Assembly (NCBI RefSeq): GCF_900607235.1
Contig: NZ_LR027850.1
Location: forward strand, 248,001 to 312,000
DNA: 64,000 nt
Direction: 5' to 3'
Origin: Olivibacter jilunii
GTDB lineage: Bacteria; Bacteroidota; Bacteroidia; Sphingobacteriales; Sphingobacteriaceae
Shown: in pieces, positions 27,215 through 36,241 of the stretch
How the letters are laid out: every line of letters starts with the position of its first letter
Numbering within the stretch: the stretch's first letter is position 1
The notes under the pieces: generated by a model
What the model was told of the DNA's origin: nothing
What the model saw: only the letters and a program-made list of their open reading frames with translations
Databases searched by the model: none
Program-made: the position numbers and the translations under genes

Positions 27215-27469
27215 CTATTCTCCTGCATCAATTTCGATTTCAATACCTTTCTCTTGATAATAAGAAAAGTTATTAAGTACTTCGTCTATACCCAATAACT
27301 CCTTTTCACTTAACGCTGTAACGGACGCATCGTCCATAAGTTCCCCTCTTTCAGGCTCTTTGCTCGGAATGTATACTAAGTCGTCGCCGTCCCGGGCACT
27401 TGCTATTAATGTAGTAAATCCGTTTTCCTTCAATTTTTTTAATAAAGGAACAGTTATTGGCTCGTTCAT
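27215..27469 (-). CDS. Small acidic hypothetical protein, 84 aa
   Basis: Not recognised. 84 residues, soluble and acidic, with a predicted N-terminal helix (PLLKKLKENGF), a short strand region (TTLIASARDGDDLVYIPS) and an acidic end (IEIEIDAGE). Its composition and the upstream gap look like those of a real small gene. It is isolated between the utilisation locus and a kinase, with a shared terminator behind it. Confidence 0.6.
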   Translation of the reverse strand: MNEPITVPLLKKLKENGFTTLIASARDGDDLVYIPSKEPERGELMDDASVTALSEKELLGIDEVLNNFSYYQEKGIEIEIDAGE

Positions 27470-27582
27470 AAAAATTTGTGTTGATAACTACTTAACAAAT
27501 AGAGGCATTTGGGTGTTTTATTATTTTATATAAATATGCGCAGAAAAAATATTAGCTTTAACGATAAACATCAAAAAGACAA

Positions 27583-27590
27583 TATTTTTG
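27583..27590 (+). promoter_or_regulatory. Bacteroidota -7 box for the soluble kinase
   Basis: TATTTTTG matches TAnnTTTG, 38 bases before the ATG at 27629. No clear -33 element. Confidence 0.4.
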
Positions 27591-27628
27591 AACAATGGGT
27601 TTGGTGTTTTCTAATCGATTTGTTATAA

Positions 27629-28393
27629 ATGCTATCAAAAAGTAAAGAGGAACTATTAGCAGTCATCGCAGAGCAAGAGAGAACTATCTTGAAGTTGGAG
27701 GAGAGTAATCAATTGAAAATAAAGTGGATTAGTTTGCTTGTGCATGACCTGAGAGGTTTTCTGGGAAATACAATTTGGTTTGTAGATAACTATTTAAAGC
27801 GCGGAATTGGCGACGAGGTGTTTTTGGAGCTATTACCGGAATTAAAAAAAACAGCCGAGCTGCAGTTGGAGGGGTTTAACAAAACCGTTGTTTGGGCAAG
27901 AGAGCAATCGGTGGTGTTAGATGAGGACCCCGTAGCACTTAATTTGAAAGCCATTATAGCTTCCGTATTGGAACAGCATAATGCTGCTATCCAAGCAAAG
28001 CAAATAACAGTCTCCGTCTCTTATTATGAAGAAGTAATGCGCGCTAGTGGCTATCCAATGCTGACTCAGTTTGTTATTAAGCATGTGCTGGATAATGCTA
28101 TTAAATTTACTGATAAGGGAGGAAGTATCTCTATTAGATTGGAACAAGTGGATAATAGCAGAATATATGTTGACATTGTAGATGCCGGAATAGGAATGAA
28201 TGAAGAAACACTCAAAAATATTTATAATCCAGGTAAGATCAAGTACCTTGGGACTGCAGGGGAAACAGGAATTGGGATTACGTTAATGATTTGCCGAGAT
28301 TTTATGGATATGCAAAAGGGAAGACTTTCTGTACAGTCGTCCCTTGGAAGCGGAACAACAGTAAGACTTGAATTTATAAAAGCTACTAATTGA
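27629..28393 (+). CDS. Soluble histidine kinase
   Basis: 254 residues without membrane segment or sensor domain: a short coil (5-30), a HisKA-like helix with His39 in SLLVHDLRGFLGN, and a C-terminal ATPase domain with KHVLDNAIKFTD, DAGIGMNEE and GIGITLMICRDF. Similar small kinases in Bacteroidota work with an adjacent NarL-type regulator. Here the neighbouring regulator gene (28401) is frameshifted and lacks its DNA-binding domain, so this kinase may be an orphan or act on another regulator. Confidence 0.88.
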   Translation: MLSKSKEELLAVIAEQERTILKLEESNQLKIKWISLLVHDLRGFLGNTIWFVDNYLKRGIGDEVFLELLPELKKTAELQLEGFNKTVVWAREQSVVLDEDPVALNLKAIIASVLEQHNAAIQAKQITVSVSYYEEVMRASGYPMLTQFVIKHVLDNAIKFTDKGGSISIRLEQVDNSRIYVDIVDAGIGMNEETLKNIYNPGKIKYLGTAGETGIGITLMICRDFMDMQKGRLSVQSSLGSGTTVRLEFIKATN

Positions 28394-28400
28394 TGAATTT

Positions 28401-28789
28401 ATGGCCACGCCCCACATATTAATAGCCGACGATCATTCTATTGTTAGGTTGGGTATTTCCCTTATTATTCAAAAGCAATATCCCAAAGCCATTATTAGAC
28501 AAACGGATAACTACCAGGGGGTATTGGACATGGTAGCAAAAGAAGACTTTCATTAATCGTATTAGATATCAAAATGCCAAATGGAAGTTTTCAAAAGACC
28601 TTGAATTTTATCAAAAAGAAACGATGCGAAACAAAGGTATTGGTTTTTTCTACACTTGAGGAAGAACTTTACGCCGCTAAATATTTGAAGGCAGGAGCTG
28701 ACGGCTTTCTTCAAAAACAAGTAAGTGAAGAAAGTGTGAGGACTGAATTGGAGAAAATGATACGGAAAACAGGGTACACCAACAGCTGA
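28401..28789 (+). pseudogene. Frameshifted, truncated response regulator
   Basis: From the ATG at 28401, seven bases after the kinase stop, the frame encodes a receiver start (HILIADDHSIVRLGI, with the acidic pair) and stops at TAA 28554-28556 after 51 codons. The rest of the receiver continues in another frame (LIVLDIKMPNGSF with the phospho-acceptor Asp, then VFSTLEEE and a Lys in FLQKQVS) to 28789. Restoring one base near 28550/28551 joins the halves exactly. No LuxR-type helix-turn-helix follows, so the output domain is missing too. The remnant is therefore probably inactive, unless the base loss is a sequencing error and the gene is a single-domain regulator. Confidence 0.8.
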
Positions 28790-28977
28790 TAGCTAGGATA
28801 GCAGCTTGTAAAACCAAAATTGTTTGTGTACCAACTGTTCCTTTTTGTAAATAAGTAACACTTTGAAAAAATATTTGAATTTTTTTTATTAAAATAAAAA
28901 ATAAATTGTATTTTTATCAAAGAATATAAACTTATATCATATCGACGTTTTTCATGTGTGAATAGTCTAAGCACAAT

Positions 28978-29007
28978 AAGTACCCGTTGGTGGTTCTACG
29001 GGTACTT
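28978..29007 (-). terminator. Probable terminator of glmS
   Basis: AAGTACCCGT (28978-28987) and ACGGGTACTT (28998-29007) form a 10-bp stem with a 10-base loop, 27 bases past the glmS stop. The following bases on the minus strand are only moderately T-rich. Confidence 0.55.
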
Positions 29008-29034
29008 GTGCTGGACGCTTTAAAATCTTAACCA

Positions 29035-30870
29035 TTATTCTACCGTTACTGATTTTGCCAAGTTTCTAGGCTGGTCGACATTGCAACCCCTCATAACGGC
29101 AATGTGATAGGATAGCAGTTGCAGCGGGATTGTGGCTAAAATAGGTGTTAATGCTTCTTCACAAAACGGAATTTCGATGATATAATCTGCTATGTCTCGG
29201 ATGACCGTATCTCCCTCGGTTACAATAGCGATGATCTTACCTTTACGTGCTTTCACTTCCTGTATATTACTGATAATTTTTTCGTACGAAGAATCTTTAG
29301 TAGCAATAACTACAACAGGCATTTGCTCATCTATTAAAGCAATCGGACCATGCTTCATTTCTGCGGCAGGATAGCCTTCGGCATGAATGTAAGAAATTTC
29401 TTTTAGTTTAAGTGCCCCTTCAAGTGCTACAGGAAAGTTGATACCGCGGCCAAGGAATAAGCAATTCGTACTGTCCTTAATTTCGCTTGCAATTAATTGT
29501 ACAAGTGGCTCGCTTTTTAAGCAGCTTGTGATGAGATCCGGTGTTTTTTGCAATTCGGCTAGTAAGGTCGCAATTCTGGAGGAAGGCAAACTGCCTTTAT
29601 GCTTTGCTATATAAAGGGCTAAAAGTGAAAGCGCGGTCACCTGCGCCGTAAAGGCCTTGGTAGAAGCGACGCCGATTTCCGGGCCTGCATGGGTATACAT
29701 CCCGGCATGCGATAGTCGTGGAATAGAAGATCCGACAACATTGCATATTCCAAAGATCGTTGCTCCGGCTTTTTTTGCTAACTCTACCGCTGCCATCGTA
29801 TCTGCTGTTTCGCCTGACTGCGAAATGGCAATGACTATATCGTCTTTACCGATAATAGGATTCCTATACCTAAATTCGGAAGCATATTCTACCTCCACGG
29901 GTATCCGTGCATATTCCTCAATTAGGTACTCACCTACCAATCCAGCGTGCCATGAAGTTCCGCAAGACACAATAATAATCCGTTGTGCCTGCAAAAATTT
30001 ATTGGCGTATTCGCTTATTCCTCCAAGGTTGATTCGTGCTTCCTCTGCATGGATTCGTCCGCGCATACAGTTGGCAATGGAACGCGGCTGCTCATGAATT
30101 TCTTTAAGCATAAAATGTTCGTATCCACCTTTCTCTAACGCTTCCAGTTCTAATTCAAGCTCTTGAATATATGGAGTAATTTTCAGATTTGCGAGGTCTC
30201 TTATCTCCATATTTTCTCTGTTAAGAAATACAAGCACATTATCATCAGGATAATATACCTGCTTCGTATACTCAACAATCGGCGATGCATCAGAGGCAAC
30301 AAAGTATTCATGTTCTCCTATTCCAATTACCATAGGGCTCCCTTTCCTGGCAGCAATTAATAAATCCGGTTCTTCTTTACTTAAGATTACGATGGCGAAA
30401 GCACCTGTAACATGTGTCAATGCAACTCGAACGGCTTCTCGCAAATCAGATTCACCCTCCATTTGAATCTGTTCTATTAATTTAATAAGAACTTCCGTGT
30501 CGGTGTCGCTTAAAAATGTATGTCCTTTTTGAACAAGCATTTCCTTGATTGCAGCGTAATTTTCTATAATTCCGTTGTGAACGATAGCTAATTTTTGGCT
30601 CCCGGAAAGATGGGGGTGTGCATTTCTGTCACTCGGTGCTCCATGAGTAGCCCATCGTGTATGCCCCATTCCTAAACTACCGGACAGTTCTTCATTTTCT
30701 GCAAAGCGCTCGAGGTCATTCACTTTACCGGCTTTTTTGTAAATGTTCATTTCTCCATTTACAAGTGCGACACCCGCACTGTCGTATCCTCTGTATTCTA
30801 ATCTTTTTAACCCTTTGATTATTATTTCCCAGGCATCCCTATGCCCAATATAGCCTACAATTCCACACAT
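29035..30870 (-). CDS. glmS: Glutamine-fructose-6-phosphate aminotransferase (isomerizing)
   Basis: 611 residues, normal length. MCGIVGYIG gives the N-terminal Cys nucleophile of the glutaminase domain (exposed after Met removal), with HTRWATHG and the HNGIIENY region. Two SIS sugar-isomerase domains follow (SCGTSWHAG, ISQSGETADT, and the C-terminal AEMKHGPIALI and NVDQPRNLAKSVTVE end). It makes glucosamine-6-phosphate, the first step to UDP-GlcNAc. It lies directly downstream of the exopolysaccharide genes on the same strand, so it may supply amino-sugar precursor for them as well as for cell-wall synthesis. Its own promoter was not resolved in the 174-bp gap. Confidence 0.98.
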   Translation of the reverse strand: MCGIVGYIGHRDAWEIIIKGLKRLEYRGYDSAGVALVNGEMNIYKKAGKVNDLERFAENEELSGSLGMGHTRWATHGAPSDRNAHPHLSGSQKLAIVHNGIIENYAAIKEMLVQKGHTFLSDTDTEVLIKLIEQIQMEGESDLREAVRVALTHVTGAFAIVILSKEEPDLLIAARKGSPMVIGIGEHEYFVASDASPIVEYTKQVYYPDDNVLVFLNRENMEIRDLANLKITPYIQELELELEALEKGGYEHFMLKEIHEQPRSIANCMRGRIHAEEARINLGGISEYANKFLQAQRIIIVSCGTSWHAGLVGEYLIEEYARIPVEVEYASEFRYRNPIIGKDDIVIAISQSGETADTMAAVELAKKAGATIFGICNVVGSSIPRLSHAGMYTHAGPEIGVASTKAFTAQVTALSLLALYIAKHKGSLPSSRIATLLAELQKTPDLITSCLKSEPLVQLIASEIKDSTNCLFLGRGINFPVALEGALKLKEISYIHAEGYPAAEMKHGPIALIDEQMPVVVIATKDSSYEKIISNIQEVKARKGKIIAIVTEGDTVIRDIADYIIEIPFCEEALTPILATIPLQLLSYHIAVMRGCNVDQPRNLAKSVTVE

Positions 30871-31044
30871 AAATAAAGCGTTTTTTTGAACGTGATTGTT
30901 TATAATATTTGTAAGGAGCTAAAATAGAACAAAAAGATAATCAACGCAACCGATTGCGTAACTATTTTATGGAGGCAATAGAGAAAGGTCAGTGCACAAA
31001 CTTTATATTACATGTGAAGTATATTCAGCTAAAATATACCTGGC

Positions 31045-31587
31045 CTATAGTTTGGATTTTCGCCGCAAAGAATAGGCTTTGTAATCCAAATCAGGCTTAA
31101 CTGAAACCCAAGAGCCATCATAAAGCCCCTGAACGTCAAAAAGTGCTGTAAATTCCTTCCACAAACTTTTTAAAAGGACTTGAAAAAGCCCCGTATCTTT
31201 CTCAATAATCAATAACGCATCGGGTTGGCTGATCATAAAATCTACTAAAATTTGTGCAAGCGTATCATGGAGATTATCTGAAGGAATGTAAGTGTAATTA
31301 ATAAAGTTGTTGATCTCGTCATCGTTCAGATTGCTTTGTTGTTTGATGTTAAGGTAATAGCTGTTCTCAATGACTAATTTCCGAAATTGAATGACTGCAT
31401 AGTTTTGTTGCGACGGTTGGTCACAATAAAATACATAATTCAATATACCCTCTTTTGGAGAGGTTGGCTTGCCGCTTTGTGTATGCAAAAAAGAAGAGAA
31501 AGGCCTTAAGCTTCTCTTCTTATCTAGTATGGTGTGGTTTATGTAAGGTGGTTTGGAATTGCTGTCTCCAATAGTTTGTTTTTTCAT
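31045..31587 (-). CDS. Hypothetical protein resembling DUF6934
   Basis: 180 residues, soluble. The C-terminal 130 residues have the layout of a small Bacteroidota family of unknown function (as I recall it, DUF6934): YVFYC...AVIQFRKL, a central helix DTLAQILVDFMISQPDALLII, TGLFQVLLKSLWKEF and a YKAYSLRRK end. The first 45 residues are basic and unstructured-looking. It is 51 bases after the sugar transferase gene, at the end of the exopolysaccharide run. I assign no function. Confidence 0.6.
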   Translation of the reverse strand: MKKQTIGDSNSKPPYINHTILDKKRSLRPFSSFLHTQSGKPTSPKEGILNYVFYCDQPSQQNYAVIQFRKLVIENSYYLNIKQQSNLNDDEINNFINYTYIPSDNLHDTLAQILVDFMISQPDALLIIEKDTGLFQVLLKSLWKEFTALFDVQGLYDGSWVSVKPDLDYKAYSLRRKSKL

Positions 31588-31638
31588 TATATAAATAGAT
31601 AGATGCTATAACATTTTTACAAAAATGATGCCTAATAT

Positions 31639-32394
31639 CTATTTACCTTTTCCTTGAAACATGACCTTTACCGTCTTAAAAATTATTTGGAGGTCGGCAA
31701 AGAAGTTAATTCCTTGTAAATATTGCAAGTCTAATAACATCCGCTCACACATTTCATCAACCGTTTGCGCATATCCAAAATTAACCTGTCCAATAGAAGT
31801 AATACCTGGTTTGATAGTCAATAATTTTTTATAGCTCGGGGCTTTATCTACAATTTGCTTAATAAAATGTGCTCTTTCCGGACGAGGACCAACAATTGAC
31901 ATATCACCTTTTAACACATTCCAAAATTGCGGAATTTCGTCAAGGCGCGTTTTACGCATCAGCCTTCCCCATGGTGTGATACGTGGATCTACATCCTGAG
32001 CTAACTGCGGACCAAACTTCTCCGCATCAATATACATGCTTCTAAACTTATAGATGAAAAATGGTTTCTCATGTAAGCCGATACGTTCTTGTTTGTAAAA
32101 AACGGGCCCTTTTGAGCTTAGCTTGGTAATAATGGCAACTAATAAAAATAGGGGAAAGCCAAGAATCAAAGCCACTAGAGAAAATACGATATCAAAGCTT
32201 CTTTTGAAAAATTTAGACGTTATATCGAGCGCTTCACCTTTATTAATAAGAATGATAGGGAAGTCTGCATAGTGCAAAAAATTGTTTTCAATTAAACTGG
32301 TAAACGATGTTCTTAGCATCACATTAGGCACAACAATGCTTTGATCTACACTGGTAGCCTGCTTCATTTCTTGTATTTGCGAATCTCTTAACAT
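31639..32394 (-). CDS. Priming undecaprenyl-phosphate sugar phosphotransferase
   Basis: 251 residues. Bacterial sugar transferase domain (PF02397): one hydrophobic segment (about 70-92), then VFYKQERIGLHEKPFFIYKFRSM, DPRITPWGRLMRKTRLDEIPQFWNVLKGDMSIVGPRPE with the catalytic Asp-Glu, and TIKPGITSIGQVN. The N-terminal 60 residues are not the full multi-helix region of WcaJ-type enzymes, so this is a short ExoY/PglC-like form. It loads the first sugar phosphate onto undecaprenyl phosphate. It lies at the downstream end of the exopolysaccharide run, an uncommon place for the priming enzyme. Confidence 0.93.
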   Translation of the reverse strand: MLRDSQIQEMKQATSVDQSIVVPNVMLRTSFTSLIENNFLHYADFPIILINKGEALDITSKFFKRSFDIVFSLVALILGFPLFLLVAIITKLSSKGPVFYKQERIGLHEKPFFIYKFRSMYIDAEKFGPQLAQDVDPRITPWGRLMRKTRLDEIPQFWNVLKGDMSIVGPRPERAHFIKQIVDKAPSYKKLLTIKPGITSIGQVNFGYAQTVDEMCERMLLDLQYLQGINFFADLQIIFKTVKVMFQGKGK

Positions 32395-32569
32395 GTCTCT
32401 TCTAATTATATGTTAAGCAAAAGCCAAGAAATATGCCAAATCCCCGAATGCCTGTTTATAGGTATTTAAACCCACTTTTTAGATTCAATTTCAATTTGTT
32501 AGCGATAATAAGTGGGGATTTTTTTCCACAAAATGGAGGGTTCGATTAGCGATCTATATTGCTTTGAGA

Positions 32570-33481
32570 TCATTTCCAATACGCTTTATGCATGGAAAAG
32601 CATTTATTCCAAAGGGTGGGTAAATATCTATGGGCCAGTCCAAGCTTGTAACCGAACCATTTGGCGGCGGTAGAGAAAAAAGCTTTTGGAAGTTCAGTAA
32701 CATGATGTTTAACGATATAAGAAAATTCAGACTTTACATATTTAAAACCTTCCGATTCTGCATGTCCAAAGTTTTGAAATATCCACGCATTGGTGGCGTG
32801 GAAAACGCCGATATCGAAATATCGTTTGAACTCTTCTTTTACCGAATAACTATGGGAATGATGGGCTTGCGCATCTGCGAGGTAGGCAAGTTGCCAACCA
32901 TTTAAGATAATACGCCCGGCTGCTATAACATCTTCTCCCAAAATAGTGCCGCTCGGAAAGCCACCGGCTTCTTCAAATGCTGTTCTCCGATAGGCAGCAA
33001 AAGAGTTTGAGCAGGAGGCCGTTTTAATACCATACTTACTTCTATTATCCAGCCCGCGCAATTGCGAGTGTGCGGGGTAGTTAAATAGCCGGGCATGAGC
33101 TTCTAATCCTTTCGCTCCAATATGTGGAAGTTGGCGTCCGTAAGCTACTCCAATTTGAGGATTTTTGTCAAATACCTTTATTAGATTGCCTAGGGAATGC
33201 GCATTGGCAAGGACTGCATCTTGTGTCAGAAAAACGTATATGTCAGCATCGGGGAAGCGATTAACCGCCATCTGCCTCGTCCCTCCATGGTCAAAATCTT
33301 TTTTATCAATGTGGATAATCTCGAAATCTTTCATGGAAGGGTGCGACAGTGTACCATCGGTTGAGCCGGAGTCAATAATTACAACCTTATCGGGTTGAAC
33401 AAGCTGTGTCTTAATGCTTTGAATTACGTCTGCCCATAACTTTCCGGCATTTAGGGTGGGAATATATAATATCGTTTTCAT
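32570..33481 (-). CDS. GT2 glycosyltransferase, rhamnosyltransferase-like
   Basis: 303 residues. GT-A fold: IYIPTLNAG, VVIIDSGSTDGT, an acidic pair in FLTQDAVLA, KTASCSNSFAAYRRTAFEEAGGF and ILGEDVIAAGRI. The DHGGTRQMAV stretch and the last region (AHHSHSYSVKEEFKRYFDIGVFH) are typical of the rhamnosyltransferase subgroup. It adds one sugar to the lipid-linked repeat unit in the cytoplasm. The start is 6 bases after the beta-helix gene stop. An RfbD homologue for dTDP-rhamnose is encoded at 50328 in this window. Confidence 0.9.
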   Translation of the reverse strand: MKTILYIPTLNAGKLWADVIQSIKTQLVQPDKVVIIDSGSTDGTLSHPSMKDFEIIHIDKKDFDHGGTRQMAVNRFPDADIYVFLTQDAVLANAHSLGNLIKVFDKNPQIGVAYGRQLPHIGAKGLEAHARLFNYPAHSQLRGLDNRSKYGIKTASCSNSFAAYRRTAFEEAGGFPSGTILGEDVIAAGRIILNGWQLAYLADAQAHHSHSYSVKEEFKRYFDIGVFHATNAWIFQNFGHAESEGFKYVKSEFSYIVKHHVTELPKAFFSTAAKWFGYKLGLAHRYLPTLWNKCFSMHKAYWK

Positions 33482-33487
33482 TTCTAA

Positions 33488-35236
33488 CTACAACTTCTTA
33501 ACAACAACCTTACCATAATCAGGATATCCGCTAACAATTTCCTCGTCGGCAATATAGGCGTGTCCGGTACCTTCTAAACGGATTGAGTTGTCCGTTTTGC
33601 CACCTTTATGCGTATTGCCTCTCAGTATAAGGTTGTTAGGGTTTTGGCTTATTAATGTTCTATTTAATTTTCCACCCTGAAGAGAAATAAGTTCGTTAAA
33701 CTCTACTACTAAGTTCTTGGAGCCTTCATCTATAATACAAGCGTTAACCGATTCGATAATATTGTGTTCCAGACGAACTGCATCGGCTGTCTTTCTAACA
33801 GTAATAGCATAACCGGAAGTACTCTTTATACTATTATTTGCAAGTGAAGCACTCTTTGATTTGACAAGTAGGACGGCGCCGGTTGGTTGGTTGCTGAAAA
33901 TCTTATTTTCGTTCAGTATTACACGACCTTGCAGGTTAATATTCAAGCTCGCATTGGTAAGCAAGTTACGGGTTAAAATGAGCGAATCTATCGTAATACC
34001 ATTTGGTAGCAATAAAGTTCGGAGCTTATTCCCTGCTAATTGTAAAGTAGTACCTTTCGTGTTTGCAAGTGCAGTTAAGGCATCGAACGTGTTATTCTTT
34101 AAAAAAATCGTATTAAACGACTTTACAATTTCTACTTTATTATCAGTGATATTGTTTTCGGCCTGGATAATACCGCAGCGTTCTAAGTAAAGTGCCGGGC
34201 GATTCGATCGCTGCGATCTATTATTGAAGAGTTGAACTTCGCTTACATTAACTAAAGTAGCCAATCCCGATCCGTCCACTGTTGATTTGCCTGCAACAAA
34301 TCCGTTATTCAAGCTCCTGTTGCTTTTTATAATACAGTGAATGGGAAAAGGGTCGGAAGTTATTTTATTGTTGATATCAATAGCATCGGCCGCGTTATGA
34401 TTCAATGTATTGTTGGAAATGTCAAAGTACTGCTCTTTTTTTGCTTTCCCGAAGCCAATCTGAATAGCACTCATTCCATTGTACGCGATGTGGTTATTTT
34501 TTATAGTTGCTCTGCCGCTTCCGTGCATAAAAATACCATTCTCGCCATTTTTTATTATCTGATTGTTTTCGATCTTAATGTTACTGCAAGATAGTAATCG
34601 AATCCCGGTTCCTGCTTGGTAGGTCGAGGCTGACTGGCGCGCGGAACCGTAGGAGGTGATGTTGCTGTTCCTAATAGCGATGGTATCACACTCATAAAAC
34701 AGCATGCCGGGAAAGGCATATATTTTTTTGTCATTTCCTTTGATGTGGGTATCTGTAATGCGAATATTGGTGCTTTTTGAGACATACAATGCTTCGTTTA
34801 CGGTAAATGCGCGAAAACGCAGGTTTACGTTCCTTAAATTTCTTCCAAAGAATAGAGGAGCGGAGGAATTTTGGACAACACGGGTGAAGTTCTGTGTGTC
34901 GCTCGGAAGAACTTGTTTTAATAACCCTAAACATTTTATATTAATATCCGACTTCAAAACCAGTGTTTTTACTAAGTAGGTCCCTTCCGGGATCAAAATA
35001 GTATCTCCTCTTTGTGCCGCCTTGATGGTTCGTTGTATATTTTCCGTATCATCTGCCTTACCGTCTCCTTTCGCTTGAAAGGCTTGTACATTCAACACCT
35101 GATAAACTTGTGTGTTTTCGGTTTTCTTGGTATCGGCGCCCTTGTTGGATTTCGGCTTTGTTTGGCAGCATGAACAGCACCAAAGAATGAGGCTCATAGA
35201 AATAAACCAGAATTTTGTAAGTAGCACTTTTTTCAT
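33488..35236 (-). CDS. Right-handed beta-helix lipoprotein of the exopolysaccharide cluster
   Basis: 582 residues. A lipoprotein-like signal (LILWCCSCCQT, acceptor Cys near residues 20-24) and a disordered linker are followed by FQAKGDGKADDTENIQRTIK, the start motif of pectate-lyase-superfamily beta-helices, and many 20-25-residue coils rich in Asn (N-N-x-I, I-x-N-N). The fold is shared by polysaccharide lyases, epimerases (AlgG/AlgE type) and phage tailspikes. No catalytic residues can be assigned by eye. It sits between two glycosyltransferase genes with small gaps, so it probably acts on the nascent or exported polymer in the periplasm or at the outer membrane. Confidence 0.85.
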   Translation of the reverse strand: MKKVLLTKFWFISMSLILWCCSCCQTKPKSNKGADTKKTENTQVYQVLNVQAFQAKGDGKADDTENIQRTIKAAQRGDTILIPEGTYLVKTLVLKSDINIKCLGLLKQVLPSDTQNFTRVVQNSSAPLFFGRNLRNVNLRFRAFTVNEALYVSKSTNIRITDTHIKGNDKKIYAFPGMLFYECDTIAIRNSNITSYGSARQSASTYQAGTGIRLLSCSNIKIENNQIIKNGENGIFMHGSGRATIKNNHIAYNGMSAIQIGFGKAKKEQYFDISNNTLNHNAADAIDINNKITSDPFPIHCIIKSNRSLNNGFVAGKSTVDGSGLATLVNVSEVQLFNNRSQRSNRPALYLERCGIIQAENNITDNKVEIVKSFNTIFLKNNTFDALTALANTKGTTLQLAGNKLRTLLLPNGITIDSLILTRNLLTNASLNINLQGRVILNENKIFSNQPTGAVLLVKSKSASLANNSIKSTSGYAITVRKTADAVRLEHNIIESVNACIIDEGSKNLVVEFNELISLQGGKLNRTLISQNPNNLILRGNTHKGGKTDNSIRLEGTGHAYIADEEIVSGYPDYGKVVVKKL

Positions 35237-35254
35237 CTTGACATGCTCTACGAG

Positions 35255-36241
35255 TTATGAAAGTATTGCTTTCCAGGTCTGAATTGCGGTATGTTCCCAC
35301 TGAAAAGCGTTTATTCGTTTCCTTCCTTCTTCGATATAATAATTCCTAAGTTCGTTATTGTTAACCAATTGCTCGATTCCATTTGCCATTTCGTTAATAT
35401 TGAAAGGGTCAACGCATAAAGCACCGGGGCCGGCTATTTCCGGAAGTGAGCTGACGTTTGACGTCAAAACAGGCGTGCCGGATGCCATCGCTTCCAATAT
35501 AGGTAATCCAAATCCTTCCATTAAGGATGCGTAAAGAGTGACCAAAGCACCCTTATAAAGTTGTGGCAAAGTCTCTTCTTGTATGAAACCTAAAAATTTT
35601 ATTCTTTCGCGGACGCCCGAACGTTCTGCCTCTTGAAGCAAGAAAGTATCAGGCTCACCCGAAAGCGCGAAAATTATCTCTTTATCTATTGCAGCACGCG
35701 CAAAAGCGCGAATCATTGCAGGAATGTTTTTATTCTTGCGCCGGTTACCAATATACAATAGGTAAGGACGGTCAAGCTTTATACGCTCCTCATTCTGAAT
35801 AAACCGTTCGTCTACACCGTTGTAAATGACTGTAATGAGGTGTTCATCAATACCAAGAAGTTGGACCAGTTGCTGTTTGCTGTGGTGTGAAACGGTGATT
35901 ATTTTTTTTGCTTTCTTTGCTAATCGCGCAATGACTTGTTGATAGTATATTTTATGTAGAGGAGAGTAATAAAATAAGTGCATCAAGTCGTGTATCGTAA
36001 TGACAAAAGGTATGCTAGAGAAAGCGGGTGGCATAAAGGATGGACTGTAGAAAATGTCTGCAGTAGAAGAACGGATTGCTTTTCCCAACATGAAGGGGGA
36101 ATAAAGGCTCCCCAATCGCATATTGCTTTTAACATGCTCACCCACTACATGTGGTGGTTTTCTGTCCATTACCTCTCGGTACAGCCTGCCAATTCCTGTA
36201 TTTCCTGCCCACCTGCTGTCAATAAGCACCTTTGTGTTCAT
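35255..36241 (-). CDS. GT4 glycosyltransferase
   Basis: 328 residues. GT-B fold with KKIITVSHHSKQQLV and YNGVDERF, the nucleotide-sugar core YLLYIGNRRKNKNIPAMIRAFA, and the family signature MEGFGLPILEAMASGTPVLTSNVSSLPEI (EX7E-type). The N-terminal domain is short, as in mannosyltransferase-like members. Its ATG follows the polymerase stop with no gap (TAAATG), implying coupled translation. Confidence 0.92.
   Translation of the reverse strand: MNTKVLIDSRWAGNTGIGRLYREVMDRKPPHVVGEHVKSNMRLGSLYSPFMLGKAIRSSTADIFYSPSFMPPAFSSIPFVITIHDLMHLFYYSPLHKIYYQQVIARLAKKAKKIITVSHHSKQQLVQLLGIDEHLITVIYNGVDERFIQNEERIKLDRPYLLYIGNRRKNKNIPAMIRAFARAAIDKEIIFALSGEPDTFLLQEAERSGVRERIKFLGFIQEETLPQLYKGALVTLYASLMEGFGLPILEAMASGTPVLTSNVSSLPEIAGPGALCVDPFNINEMANGIEQLVNNNELRNYYIEEGRKRINAFQWEHTAIQTWKAILS

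Noticed and set aside
28540-28556. Programmed -1 frameshift in the response regulator
   Set aside because: A -1 slip at CTTTC would join the frames, but there is no good slippery heptamer and no downstream stimulatory hairpin; the output domain is missing as well.
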